Source of the DNA: Bacillota bacterium | GTDB lineage: Bacteria > Bacillota > Clostridia > Oscillospirales > Oscillospiraceae | Assembly (NCBI GenBank): GCA_023402075.1 | Contig: JAEXCS010000020.1 | Coordinates: forward strand, 1-64,000 | Direction: 5' to 3' | Length of the DNA: 64,000 nt | Shown: in pieces, positions 8,283 to 21,718 of the stretch | Layout: each line of letters opens with the position of its first letter | Position numbering within the stretch: the first letter of the stretch is position 1 | Made by a program: the position numbers and the translations under genes | The notes under the pieces: generated by a model | Seen by the model: only the letters and a program-made list of their open reading frames with translations | What the model was told of the DNA's origin: nothing | Databases searched by the model: none

Positions 8283-9383
8283 ATGTCTGCAAACCAAACT
8301 CGTTATCCCCTGTTGGAGATTGATTTGGATAAATTGCAGGAAAATCTGGCAGCGCTCATTGAGCGCTGCCAGGATTCCTGTGTGGAGGTGGCGGGCGTTG
8401 TGAAAGGCGCCACGGCGCTTCCGGAGGTGGCACGGGTATTCGCCCGCAGCGGCGTACGCTTTGTGGCCACCTCCCGCATCGATCAGCTTCGCTCCATGCG
8501 CGCCGCCGGAATTGAAACGCCGCTGATGCTGATTCGCGTTCCCATGCTTTCCGAGGTGGAAGACGTGGTACTCCTGAGCGACGCCAGCCTGCAAAGTGAT
8601 ATCACCGTTGTCCGCGCCACAAATGCCGCCGCAAAACGACAGGGTAAACTCCATCAGGTTATGCTGATGATTGACCTTGGTGATTTGCGGGAGGGCTTTT
8701 GGGACGCGGAGGAAGTGGTGGACGCGGCTTTGGAAATTGAAAGCAGCCTGAAAAACCTGCACCTGATCGGCGTAGGTGTCAACTTGAGCTGCTACGGCTC
8801 CGTAAAGCCCAACGCACGGAACATGCAGGGACTGATTTCATTGGCGGCGGACGTTGAAAAAGCCATTGGCCGCCCGCTGGAATATGTCAGCGGCGGTGCA
8901 TCCACCTCTATGTATATGGTGCTGAACGGCACCATGCCCTACCGCATGAATCTGCTTCGTCTGGGAGAAATTGTTCTTACAGGGCAGATTTACGGGTGCA
9001 GCCCGGACTTTACGCACAAGGACGTATTTACGCTCAAAGCAGAGGTGGTGGAATGCCGGGACAAGCCCAGCTTTCCCGTGGGAGAGCTGACCGTGGATGC
9101 TTTTGGAAAAGAAGCAAGCTATGAGGATCGGGGGATACGGCGGCGGGCACTGGTGGCTGTGGGCCGGGTGGATTACGGTGATTTTGCCGATATCAGGCCA
9201 AGGCTTCCCGGTGTGGAAATTTTGGGAGCGTCTTCAGACCACACCATTCTGGATGTGGAGGCTGTAAAGGATCAGATTCAGGTAGGCGACGTGCTGGAAT
9301 TTGACGTGGGTTATCCCTCGCTGGTATACTTAACCAACACGAAAAGTGTGGAAATTGCCTATCGGGGCGGAGAACCGCGCTAA
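8283..9383 (+). CDS. orr: Ornithine racemase (alanine-racemase fold, PLP)
   Basis: A 366-residue type-III-fold PLP enzyme. It follows the ornithine racemase of Clostridium sticklandii along most of its length: VVKG holds the PLP lysine (Lys41), then SRI(D/Q)QL, LMLIRVPMLSEVEDVV, MIDLGDLREGF, GVGVNLSCYG, the VSGGASTSMY phosphate loop, LRLGE and GILGASSDH-like segments. The enzyme interconverts L- and D-ornithine, the entry step to D-ornithine aminomutase fermentation. Lying after argCJBD and a transporter makes ornithine the likely substrate. No oraS/oraE genes are in the window. Proline or lysine racemases of other folds are excluded by the motifs. Confidence 0.85.
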   Translation: MSANQTRYPLLEIDLDKLQENLAALIERCQDSCVEVAGVVKGATALPEVARVFARSGVRFVATSRIDQLRSMRAAGIETPLMLIRVPMLSEVEDVVLLSDASLQSDITVVRATNAAAKRQGKLHQVMLMIDLGDLREGFWDAEEVVDAALEIESSLKNLHLIGVGVNLSCYGSVKPNARNMQGLISLAADVEKAIGRPLEYVSGGASTSMYMVLNGTMPYRMNLLRLGEIVLTGQIYGCSPDFTHKDVFTLKAEVVECRDKPSFPVGELTVDAFGKEASYEDRGIRRRALVAVGRVDYGDFADIRPRLPGVEILGASSDHTILDVEAVKDQIQVGDVLEFDVGYPSLVYLTNTKSVEIAYRGGEPR

Positions 9384-9405
9384 GCTTTGCAACTATTACT
9401 TTATA

Positions 9406-9441
9406 ACAGACAGGGACTCCGCAAGCGGAGTCCCTGTCTGT
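9406..9441. terminator. Long perfect hairpin after the racemase gene
   Basis: A 17-bp perfect inverted repeat (arms 9406-9422 and 9425-9441) closes on a very short loop. It lies 23 bp after the orr stop. No T-run follows, so it may be a Rho-type or mRNA-stabilising hairpin and not a classical terminator. Confidence 0.6.
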
Positions 9442-9752
9442 CTGCCGTTAGATGATAGCTGCGGGCTGAAAGTAGATTCCTCTTGCAGCATTCAAACCTT
9501 TTGCCAAGTGTTTTTTATAAGCCCTCACCCATCGCTGCAAAAAAAGAAACCACTTTTCTTTTCAAATCAGGGCAATTGCATTTATTTAGCTTAAGACTTT
9601 TTTCTTCCAAGCTGTATTAATAACGGCCACGCGACGCCTATTGAGCAGATATTTTCTCTAACTTATATTCTTTGTTTAGCGCGTTAGCTTTTAAAGCCAA
9701 AGTTTTGTCCGTATGCATTATCGCTTTTGTGAAACTCACCGATTCCGTTGTA

Positions 9753-9781
9753 TTGACAATTAAACCACAACGATATATGAT
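9753..9781 (+). promoter_or_regulatory. Consensus sigma-A promoter of the chemoreceptor gene
   Basis: TTGACA at 9753-9758 and TATGAT at 9776-9781 are 17 bp apart in AT-rich DNA. The transcript would start near 9788, about 150 nt before the chemoreceptor start codon. The rest of the 555-bp gap from 9384 holds only the hairpin after orr. Confidence 0.75.
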
Positions 9782-9938
9782 ATATTTTAGTATGTTTATT
9801 GAACATTTTATTTATTTTTGTAACTATTCTATCTGAAGTGCAATTACAGTTCGGCACTCTGTTGCAGATTTTAAGATATAGAGAAAAATTAACACGATCC
9901 GCAGGAAAAGAAAAATGCGGGTTATTGGGGGCATATCT

Positions 9939-11720
9939 ATGAAAAACATAAAGATTTCCAGAAAATTAACCATTGGGTTTGGGACCGTTTTCGCTCTGCT
10001 GATTGTCTCAACAGCTATTTCTCTGCTTAGCCTGAATACACTATACACGCAGATCATCCGATATCAGGACGATGCACTTCCAAACACCGTAAATGTCTGG
10101 ACTCTTCGCAGACATAGTATTTCCCTGCAAAGGTATTTCACGCTGTCATTCCTGACTGACGATGCAGGGCAGCGTCAAAAATATATGGACGAAATTGAAT
10201 CTGAGCAAACCGAGCTTGACACGGCACTTGCAAATTTCAGTGCAGGTTCCGGTGCAAGTGAGGAAACCTTAAAAAGCCTTAATCAAATTATGGCAAATAA
10301 CGCCGCTTATCAACAACTACTGCTTTCTTATGCAAAGCACGGCACTGCCGATTCCTTGGAGGAGGGCAAACAGCTGTTGATTGATGAGTACATTCCCAAT
10401 GCCAGCCAAGTTGGGGATGTTGTAAACGAGGTTGCTGAATCAATCAACACCCGCATGAGCGAGTTGAATACACAGGCCGCGCGGACAAGAACAATTTCGC
10501 TGGCAGTTCTTGTGGGCACTGCACTTTTTTCACTGTTTTTCTGCATTATTATCACCATTATGATTACCAGATCGATTGCAAGACCTATCAGAGAAATTGA
10601 AGGCGTTTACAAAGAAATTGAAAAAGGCAATATGCGCGCTCAGATCACTTATAAAAGCAAGGATGAGCTTGGCCGCATGGCTGACAGCATCCGAAACGCA
10701 AATGTAAAAATATTGTCGTACATACAGGACATTGGGGACAAGCTGAAGCTTCTTGCGGACGGAGATATGCGAATCGCAATGGATCTGGACTATGAAGGTG
10801 ATTTTGAACCGATTAAGCAAGGCCTTGCAGCAACTGCCTCATCACTCAGCGACGTGCTTTCTGCCATTAACGAGGCCTCCAATCAGGTGGACACCGGCGC
10901 CGCGCAGGTGTCCAGCGGGGCGCAGGCTTTGGCGGCGGGAACAACGGAGCAGGCCGCAACCGTGGAAGAGCTAAACTCCTCCATCACCAGCGTCTCTCAG
11001 TTGGCCGAAAGCAATGCGCTCAGCGTAAAAAATGCCTCTGACTATGTAAATCAGGTTGGTGAAAGTACGGCAGCCAGCAACGACTATATGCAGCAGCTTA
11101 ACACCGTCATGAAAGAAATCAGTGATTCCTCGCAGCAGATTTCAAAGATTACAAAGTTGGTGGAAGACATTGCCTTCCAAACGAATATCCTTTCCCTGAA
11201 TGCGGCTGTAGAAGCCGCCCGAGCAGGAAACGCAGGCAAGGGCTTTGCTGTTGTCGCCGATGAGGTTAGAAACCTTGCGGCCAAATCCGCCGAAGCGGCG
11301 CAGCAAACTGCCGAGCTGATTGAGAAATCCGTATCTACCGTTGCGAAGGGGGAAAAGCTTGCCGCAGACACTCTTGCGCGTCTGGCGGATGTTTCCGGGA
11401 AAACCGACCTGGTGGTGCAGGCGATGCAGGAAATTGAAATCGCCTCCTCTGAGCAGGCAGCTTCCATCGAACAGGTCAGCGAAGGTCTGACACAGGTTTC
11501 CTCCGTTGTTCAGACAAATGCGGCAACCGCAGAAGAAAGCTCCGCCTCCAGCGAGGAGTTGGCAGCACAGGCACAGGCTTTGCAGCGTGAAATTGCCAGA
11601 TTCAAGCTGGCGGACAATGATGGCGCCCCCTCTTCCGAAGAACCGGAAACGAGTGCCGAATCGGTCGAGATTGCTCCGGAAATTCGGGCAGTGCTTACTG
11701 CTGGCATAGGGAAATATTAA
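9939..11720 (+). CDS. Methyl-accepting chemotaxis protein
   Basis: The 593-residue receptor starts at the ATG at 9939, after a GGGGG-rich ribosome site; an upstream in-frame ATG at 9915 is possible. A membrane segment at about residues 10-32 leads to an extracellular four-helix-bundle sensor domain. A second membrane helix (about 184-209), a HAMP domain and a long cytoplasmic signalling domain follow. The conserved hairpin tip (NAAVEAARAGNAGKGFAVVA) lies near residue 415 and contacts CheW/CheA. There is no C-terminal pentapeptide for CheR tethering. Glutamine/glutamate pairs in the helices are likely methylation sites. No other chemotaxis gene is adjacent. The ligand is unknown. Confidence 0.92.
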   Translation: MKNIKISRKLTIGFGTVFALLIVSTAISLLSLNTLYTQIIRYQDDALPNTVNVWTLRRHSISLQRYFTLSFLTDDAGQRQKYMDEIESEQTELDTALANFSAGSGASEETLKSLNQIMANNAAYQQLLLSYAKHGTADSLEEGKQLLIDEYIPNASQVGDVVNEVAESINTRMSELNTQAARTRTISLAVLVGTALFSLFFCIIITIMITRSIARPIREIEGVYKEIEKGNMRAQITYKSKDELGRMADSIRNANVKILSYIQDIGDKLKLLADGDMRIAMDLDYEGDFEPIKQGLAATASSLSDVLSAINEASNQVDTGAAQVSSGAQALAAGTTEQAATVEELNSSITSVSQLAESNALSVKNASDYVNQVGESTAASNDYMQQLNTVMKEISDSSQQISKITKLVEDIAFQTNILSLNAAVEAARAGNAGKGFAVVADEVRNLAAKSAEAAQQTAELIEKSVSTVAKGEKLAADTLARLADVSGKTDLVVQAMQEIEIASSEQAASIEQVSEGLTQVSSVVQTNAATAEESSASSEELAAQAQALQREIARFKLADNDGAPSSEEPETSAESVEIAPEIRAVLTAGIGKY

Positions 11721-11733
11721 ATACAGCCTTTGA

Positions 11734-11764
11734 AAATGCACCACTGTCCGTGGTGCATTTTTAT
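11734..11764 (+). terminator. Terminator of the chemoreceptor gene
   Basis: An 11-bp stem (AAATGCACCAC / GTGGTGCATTT) with a 5-nt loop is followed by TTTTT, starting 13 bp after the stop codon. Confidence 0.85.
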
Positions 11765-11860
11765 GTACATTCACAGCTTCCTTATCACGTCCCGGACGTA
11801 TCCAAAACGGTGCGCCGCCGCTTTAACCTTCAGTCCGTTTAGACATTTCCAACGTATAAA

Positions 11861-11898
11861 AAGCCGCCCTTGGTTTCTAACAAACCCAAGGGCGGCTT
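11861..11898 (-). terminator. Terminator of ppdK
   Basis: AGCCGCCCTTGG pairs with CCAAGGGCGGCT, with one bulged base near the loop. On the minus strand it ends in a T-run. It lies 37 bp beyond the ppdK stop codon and could also work weakly on the plus strand. Confidence 0.8.
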
Positions 11899-11934
11899 TT
11901 GTCTGCTTACAGTGTCTTTAAATCAGAGAAACAC

Positions 11935-14568
<2,634 letters not shown>

Positions 14569-14776
14569 GTGTTTTTCCTCCGTCATAGAATTGCCCTGCG
14601 GCAGGGGATGCCAGTAAACGATTGCCCCAATAATTGAATAGAATTATTATATAGGGATATAAAGGAAAAGACAAGTCACATTTCAATCAGAGGAACAATA
14701 GGTGGTAAAATTTGCAGGGGTATTTTTGTGCAGTTTTTACAGCACACATGAAATTTGGGTCTAAAAACGGGCCGAG

Positions 14777-14805
14777 TTGATTTATTCACATATTTGACAT
14801 ATAAT
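14777..14805 (+). promoter_or_regulatory. Promoter of the large membrane-protein gene
   Basis: TTGATT at 14777-14782 and TATAAT at 14800-14805 have a 17-bp spacer. The start codon at 14854 lies about 42 nt downstream of the predicted transcript start. Confidence 0.7.
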
Positions 14806-14853
14806 ACAAGCAACTGTAAAATAGGTAAAAATTATGAGGAGGGCCAATCAAAT

Positions 14854-16731
14854 ATGCCTTTTCACTTCAATTTTACACCGGGAAACGGCTTTGATCCCAG
14901 CGGCTTCGGGGGCTTTGGCGGCCCTCAGACCGGCGCAAACAATACCCCTCCCCCGCCGACCGCGCGCCCCAAACGGGAGCGCAAGCCCCGCAAATCCGTG
15001 GGCAACCGGTTTACCCGTGTGCTGCTCAACCTGCTGGTGACGCTGGCGGTCGGCTTGGTTTACTTTTATGTAAATCTGCCCGCTCTGAATTTCCAGAGTC
15101 AGGAACTGTATGTGTTCTTATTCCTGCTGTGCGCGGTATACTGCGGCTGCGCGGTGCTTACCTCCGGCTTTCAAGGCGACGGGGCAAAGGGCTATTTCCA
15201 CTTTGTAAAAAAGCAGTGCACCATCCCCTTTTCTCTGGCGCTGGCCATGATTATTGTGGCGGCGGTGGGTTCCCTTGCGGGCTGGGTGGTCATCCGCGCC
15301 AAGAGTTACAGCGAGCTTCTTCCGATTGAGACTGGAGACTTTGCTCAGGATGTGGACGAGATTTCCTACGACCAGATTCCCATGCTGGACGCAAACTCCG
15401 CTACGCTGCTGGGCAACCGGAAGCTTGGCGAGCTGGCGGACATGGTGTCCCAGTTTGAGATTCTCAGCACCTATACCCAGATTAACTACCGGGGCCGCCC
15501 CGTCCGCGTCACCTCTCTGGCCTACGGCGACGCAATCAAATGGTTTACCAATCGGGCGCAGGGTCTTCCTGCATATATCATCATTGACATGGTGACGCAG
15601 GACGCGGATGTGATTCGGCTTCCCGAGGGCATGAAATACACCGTGGCGGAGCACTTTAACCGCAACCTTAACCGGCATCTGCGGTTCCAGTTCCCCACCA
15701 TGATGTTTGACACCCCGGTGTTTGAGATTGACGAGGAGGGCGTTCCCTACTGGGTCAGCGCCCGTATTGTAAAAACCATCGGCCTGTTTGGCGGCGTGGA
15801 CATTCATGGCGCCGTGCTTACCAACGCCATTACCGGAGAGAGCACGTATTACGAGAATGTTCCTGCTTGGGTGGACCGGGTGTACAACAGCGAGCTGGTG
15901 ATGCAGCAGTATGACTATTACGGCAGCTATCACAATGGGTTTTTCAACTCTATTTTCGGCCAGCGCAATGTGACCCAGACCACCGATGGCTATAACTATA
16001 TTGCCATCGGAGACGACGTGTATATGTACACCGGCGTCACCTCTGTCACCTCTGATGAGTCTATTATCGGATTTTTGCTGTGCAACCAGCGCACCAAGGA
16101 AACGCATTTTTACTCTATCGCAGGCGCCACGGAATATTCCGCTCAAGGCTCCGCCCAAAGTAAGGTTCAGCAGATGAACTATCAGGCCACCTTCCCCCTG
16201 CTTTTGAACATTGCCGAGCAGCCCACCTACTTCATGGCGCTGAAGGGCGCGGACGGTCTGGTGAAGATGTACGCCATGGTCAATGTGCAGCAGTATCAGA
16301 TTGTGGCCACCGGGTCTACCCTTGCGGAGTGCGAAATTAATTACCGCACGGCGCTTGCAGACAATAAACTGATTGACAACGATCAGGCAGAGGTTGTCCC
16401 CTCCGATCAGCAGGAAATCGGGGGCGTTCTGGCGGAAATCCGTTCTGCGGTGATGGACGGAAACAGCTATTACTTCCTGCGCCTTGAGGGAGCAGACACG
16501 TTCTACGCCGTCAGCGCCGCAAAAAATCCCCTGGCGGTGATTCTCAACGTGGGCGACCGAGTGCGCGTCACCTATACCGCCGGCAGCGAGGGCAGCATCC
16601 TCACGGCGGGCAGCGTAACGGCGGAGGGCAAAGCGGCGGAATCAGTTTTGCCGCCCGCGCAGCCCGATCCTCAGGAAACCAACGAAGCACAAACGGAGCA
16701 AGCGCCCGTCGACGTGCAGGCCCCCGTTTAA
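14854..16731 (+). CDS. Membrane-anchored protein of unknown function, 625 residues
   Basis: I do not recognise the family. The first 45 residues are rich in Gly, Pro, Phe and basic residues (PPPPTARPKRERKPRK). Three membrane helices follow at about residues 50-68, 78-100 and 118-138. The remaining ~480 residues are probably extracytoplasmic, with many aromatic residues. Within them are two beta-rich repeats about 200 residues apart and a C-terminal OB-like segment ending in a Pro/Glu/Gln tail. The ATG at 14854 follows GAGGAGGG; longer in-frame starts lie upstream of the promoter. It is monocistronic. Conservation as a large surface-exposed scaffold is plausible, but no enzymatic motif is visible. 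Confidence 0.7.
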   Translation: MPFHFNFTPGNGFDPSGFGGFGGPQTGANNTPPPPTARPKRERKPRKSVGNRFTRVLLNLLVTLAVGLVYFYVNLPALNFQSQELYVFLFLLCAVYCGCAVLTSGFQGDGAKGYFHFVKKQCTIPFSLALAMIIVAAVGSLAGWVVIRAKSYSELLPIETGDFAQDVDEISYDQIPMLDANSATLLGNRKLGELADMVSQFEILSTYTQINYRGRPVRVTSLAYGDAIKWFTNRAQGLPAYIIIDMVTQDADVIRLPEGMKYTVAEHFNRNLNRHLRFQFPTMMFDTPVFEIDEEGVPYWVSARIVKTIGLFGGVDIHGAVLTNAITGESTYYENVPAWVDRVYNSELVMQQYDYYGSYHNGFFNSIFGQRNVTQTTDGYNYIAIGDDVYMYTGVTSVTSDESIIGFLLCNQRTKETHFYSIAGATEYSAQGSAQSKVQQMNYQATFPLLLNIAEQPTYFMALKGADGLVKMYAMVNVQQYQIVATGSTLAECEINYRTALADNKLIDNDQAEVVPSDQQEIGGVLAEIRSAVMDGNSYYFLRLEGADTFYAVSAAKNPLAVILNVGDRVRVTYTAGSEGSILTAGSVTAEGKAAESVLPPAQPDPQETNEAQTEQAPVDVQAPV

Positions 16732-16770
16732 GAAATTACACGTATGTCCGGGACATACACAGGGATGATA

Positions 16771-16809
16771 AAAAAAGGGGAACGGTCATATGACCGTTCC
16801 CCTTTTTTT
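16771..16809. terminator. Strong bidirectional terminator
   Basis: A perfect 19-bp palindrome centred at 16789/16790 has an A-tract on one side and a T-tract on the other. It separates the convergent membrane-protein gene (+) and clpC (-). Confidence 0.92.
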
Positions 16810-16822
16810 GCAGACTGGGATA

Positions 16823-19273
<2,451 letters not shown>

Positions 19274-19305
19274 TGGTTTTCTCCCCTTTCAAAGGAATAT
19301 CCCTG

Positions 19306-19815
19306 TTATTCCGCCTTGGGCGGCGCCTGATCTTTCGCAGGCGCATGGTCCTGCGGCTTTTCCTGCTCCAGCTCGTGGATCTGGTCCCGTATTTGGGCGG
19401 CCTTTTCAAAGTCCTCCCGCAGCACGGCGGCCCTCTGCTCCAAGCGCAGCGCGTTCAACTGCCGCATTTTTGCAAAATACGCCTGCTCTTTCTCCTCCAC
19501 CAATGGCTTTTCCCGGACCTCCTGCTGCTGTGCGGGAGCCGCGCCCAGCGCAGGCATCTGGCGGAAGAAATCGTCGAAAATGTCCTCCCCAAAAAGGGAC
19601 GCGCCCAGCAAAGAGGGCTGGGGACTGAAAAAGCTGTCCAGCAGTCCGCCGCCGAAAAAGCTTTGCATCATTCTGCGGTTATGGGCCGCCACCGCCTGGG
19701 TATAGCCCAGCTTTTCGGCGCACTCGCTGCAAAGGTGGACCTTTTCCACATGCCCGTTTACGTTGCTTTCATAAACGAAGTTGACTTCATTCTTTCCACA
19801 ATGTTCGCATTTCAT
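19306..19815 (-). CDS. mcsA: McsA-like zinc-finger / UVR-motif protein
   Basis: A 169-residue protein that starts with a CEHCGKNEV / LCSECAEKLG treble-clef-like zinc site (four cysteines). A linker rich in Phe, Gly and Ala (about 50-100) follows, then a C-terminal UVR coiled coil (DFEKAAQIRDQIHELE). McsA assists CtsR and the McsB arginine kinase in B. subtilis. Here only one pair of CxxC motifs is present and mcsB is missing. The protein probably works as a ClpC or CtsR adaptor on its own. It sits 32 bp before clpC and 91 bp after ctsR. Confidence 0.85.
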   Translation of the reverse strand: MKCEHCGKNEVNFVYESNVNGHVEKVHLCSECAEKLGYTQAVAAHNRRMMQSFFGGGLLDSFFSPQPSLLGASLFGEDIFDDFFRQMPALGAAPAQQQEVREKPLVEEKEQAYFAKMRQLNALRLEQRAAVLREDFEKAAQIRDQIHELEQEKPQDHAPAKDQAPPKAE

Positions 19816-19906
19816 AATTGTTTCCTCCTCAAGTCTATATAAATCATTATTTAAAACAGTTTGTACTGAGCGCCGCCTTTGCGTTTTAGGCGCGAAAACA
19901 GAAAAA

Positions 19907-20362
19907 TCACTCCACCTGATGAATCAAAACCCGCTTCATCAGATCGGCCCGGACAAAATCCCGCGCCTCTCGGGGTACAGCCCCCAGCGCCCGGTTGTCC
20001 ATACAGATCATCAGCGTTTCACCCACACTGTCTTCCAGCGCCCCGGAGGACACCAGATTGCTCAAAATTGCTCTTGCCGAGGGAAGGTCTAGTCGGTCCC
20101 CCACGGAATTAATCACATGCATCAGCAAAGTCTGCCGGTCCATCCGCACCCGGGTAATCCGGATATAGCCGTTGCCCCCCCGGCGGCTTTCCACAATATA
20201 GCCGTGCTCGGGAGAAAACCGGGTGCTCATTACGTAGTTAATCTGGCTTGGCACGCAGTTAAACCGCTGGGCCAAATCGCTTCTCTGCACCTCCAGCACT
20301 CCGCCGTCAGCCTCGTTCAGACTTTCTTGCAGGAAGCTGGCAATCAAATCGGAAATGCCCAC
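19907..20362 (-). CDS. ctsR: CtsR class-III stress repressor
   Basis: CtsR represses clp genes and releases DNA on heat or protein stress. The 151-residue protein has the standard length. The N-terminal winged helix contains LAQRFNCVPSQINYVMSTRF, and the beta-wing tip with the heat-sensing glycine-rich loop reads SRRGGNGYIRI. Translation starts at GTG 20362 behind GAGG with 8-nt spacing. It heads the operon, and its promoter carries two CtsR boxes, so autoregulation is expected. Confidence 0.93.
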   Translation of the reverse strand: MGISDLIASFLQESLNEADGGVLEVQRSDLAQRFNCVPSQINYVMSTRFSPEHGYIVESRRGGNGYIRITRVRMDRQTLLMHVINSVGDRLDLPSARAILSNLVSSGALEDSVGETLMICMDNRALGAVPREARDFVRADLMKRVLIHQVE

Positions 20363-20420
20363 TTAAACCGCCTCTTTCTCTCAGGTTAGTTTTTTCATAA
20401 CGTCTTTTGTCAGGTTTGAC

Positions 20421-20437
20421 TTTGACTTTCTTTAACT
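20421..20437 (-). promoter_or_regulatory. CtsR operator (downstream box)
   Basis: Read on the minus strand this is AGTTAAAGAAAGTCAAA, one mismatch from the known (A/G)GTCAAANAN(A/G)GTCAAA box. An extra GTCAAA half-site follows at 20415-20420. It lies just downstream of the -10 element, where binding would block initiation. Confidence 0.8.
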
Positions 20438-20451
20438 TTTATTTGATACGT

Positions 20452-20479
20452 AGTATAGCACCATCAGCAAAAATGTCAA
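20452..20479 (-). promoter_or_regulatory. Promoter of ctsR-mcsA-clpC
   Basis: On the minus strand TTGACA (20479-20474) and TATACT (20457-20452) are 16 bp apart. It lies between two CtsR boxes. The leader before the GTG start is about 85 nt. Confidence 0.85.
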
Positions 20480-20488
20480 TAGGTGTTT

Positions 20489-20505
20489 TTTGACTTTCTT
20501 TGACC
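20489..20505 (-). promoter_or_regulatory. CtsR operator (upstream box)
   Basis: On the minus strand GGTCAAAGAAAGTCAAA is a perfect match to the CtsR heptad direct repeat. It lies 9 bp upstream of the -35 hexamer. Confidence 0.9.
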
Positions 20506-20614
20506 AAATTGAAAAGAAATTGTGAACATCTGCAAATACCTCCCAAAAGTTACGAAAAACGCGGTTATACACGACAAACTGCCTAAATTTCCAATATATT
20601 TTTTGCAAAAACGC

Positions 20615-20642
20615 TTGATTTTTTTTTAACGTGTGCTACAAT
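20615..20642 (+). promoter_or_regulatory. Promoter of the small ferredoxin gene
   Basis: TTGATT at 20615-20620 and TACAAT at 20637-20642 have a 16-bp spacer. The leader to the ATG at 20674 is only about 25 nt. Confidence 0.6.
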
Positions 20643-20673
20643 AAGCTTACTAATTTTATGGAGGTGCTTTTCC

Positions 20674-20847
20674 ATGGCTTACAAGATTACTTCTGCCTGC
20701 GTAAGCTGCGGCTCCTGCGCGGATGTCTGCCCCGCCGGTGCTATCAGCCAGGGTGATGATTCCTATGTGATCGATGCCGGTGCTTGCTTGGACTGCGGTG
20801 CTTGCAGCGATACCTGCCCCAGCAGCGCCATCGTTCCCGGCGAATAA
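20674..20847 (+). CDS. 2[4Fe-4S] ferredoxin, 57 residues
   Basis: A very small clostridial-type ferredoxin: MAYKITSACVSCGSCADVCP begins it, and a second near-copy of the motif ends it. The cysteines at residues 9, 12, 15, 19 and 38, 41, 44, 48 make two complete CxxCxxCxxxCP sets that bind two 4Fe-4S clusters. It is a low-potential electron carrier for enzymes such as pyruvate:ferredoxin oxidoreductase and hydrogenase. It could also supply electrons to the 2-hydroxyacyl-CoA dehydratase activator elsewhere in the window, although no direct link is shown. The ribosome site GGAGG is at 20661-20665. The gene has its own promoter and terminator. Confidence 0.97.
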   Translation: MAYKITSACVSCGSCADVCPAGAISQGDDSYVIDAGACLDCGACSDTCPSSAIVPGE

Positions 20848-20861
20848 AGGGATTCGTACAT

Positions 20862-20892
20862 AAAAGCGCCGCAGATTTTCTGGGGCGCTTTT
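20862..20892 (+). terminator. Terminator of the ferredoxin gene
   Basis: AAAAGCGCC pairs with GGCGCTTTT and an inner CAG/CTG pair extends it. It lies 14 bp after the stop. Confidence 0.85.
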
Positions 20893-20912
20893 GTTATGCC
20901 CAATTGGACATC

Positions 20913-20941
20913 TTGCACGATACGGCCCTTTGCCGTATAAT
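20913..20941 (+). promoter_or_regulatory. Promoter of the methyltransferase-rsmI operon
   Basis: TTGCAC at 20913-20918 and TATAAT at 20936-20941 have a 17-bp spacer. Because this lies inside the longest open frame, it rules out the ATG at 20891 and supports the GTG start at 20975. Confidence 0.7.
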
Positions 20942-20974
20942 AGAAGCACATTCACCGAAAAGGGGGCGCGCACC

Positions 20975-21718
20975 GTGGAGCAATGGGACAGCCTGTGCCC
21001 CGGGGGCCTGCGCTTTTGCTGGGATGAGTGCGCCCACAAGCCCGGCACCGACAGCTTTCTGCTGGGAAGCTTTCCCCCTCTGCGCCCCGGTCTGCGGGTG
21101 TGCGATTTGGGCAGCGGGACGGGACTTCTGGGCCTGCTTCTGCTCCAGCGTCAGCGAGAACTGCAAATCACCGGCATTGAAATTCAGCCCCACGCCGCCG
21201 CGCTCTCAGACTTAGCCGCGGCGGAAAACGGACTTGAAGACCGTCTGCGAACTCTGCGAGGTGATATTCGGCAGATTCGGGAACTTTTGCCCGCCGGATG
21301 CTTTGACTTGTGTGTCTCCAATCCCCCTTATTTTTCGGACGGCAGCGGCGCGGCCGCTCCGCTGCCCACAAGGCGCACGGCCCGCAGCGAAACGGACTGC
21401 ACCCTTTTGGATTTATGCCGCGCAGCGGCGTATCTGCTGCGCTGGGGCGGCAGCTTTTGTCTCGTTCACCGCCCGGAGCGGCTGTGCGATATCCTCTGTA
21501 CCCTGCGGGAAAACGGGCTGGAGCCAAAGCGAATGCGATTGGTGGAAGCCCGTCCGGGAACCGCGCCGTCTCTTCTGCTGGTGGAGGCCCGCCGGGGCGG
21601 CAAGCCCGGCCTTTCCATCGGGCCGCCCCTGTACCTGACGGATGCATCCGGTATGCCCTCGGCGGAATATGCCGCCGCCTATTTCCGAACACCTGAACAA
21701 AAGGAGAACACGCCATGA
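20975..21718 (+). CDS. tRNA1(Val) adenine-37 N6-methyltransferase-like protein
   Basis: A 247-residue class-I SAM methyltransferase of the TrmN6/YabB type. The SAM loop is VCDLGSGTGLLGLLLL (from about residue 33), an acidic residue follows in GIEIQPHAAALS, and the N6-adenine motif NPPYF lies near residue 112. The GTG start follows AAGGGGG. It overlaps rsmI by 4 bp (ATGA), the same gene pair found in Bacillus as yabB-yabC, but without the GIY-YIG gene yazA between. The RNA target is assigned by family only. Confidence 0.82.
   Translation: MEQWDSLCPGGLRFCWDECAHKPGTDSFLLGSFPPLRPGLRVCDLGSGTGLLGLLLLQRQRELQITGIEIQPHAAALSDLAAAENGLEDRLRTLRGDIRQIRELLPAGCFDLCVSNPPYFSDGSGAAAPLPTRRTARSETDCTLLDLCRAAAYLLRWGGSFCLVHRPERLCDILCTLRENGLEPKRMRLVEARPGTAPSLLLVEARRGGKPGLSIGPPLYLTDASGMPSAEYAAAYFRTPEQKENTP

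Noticed and set aside
16742..16758. Small dyad GTATGTCC-G-GGACATAC after the 625-residue protein gene
   Set aside because: Too short, and close to the strong terminator. It may be an extra hairpin but has no evident role.
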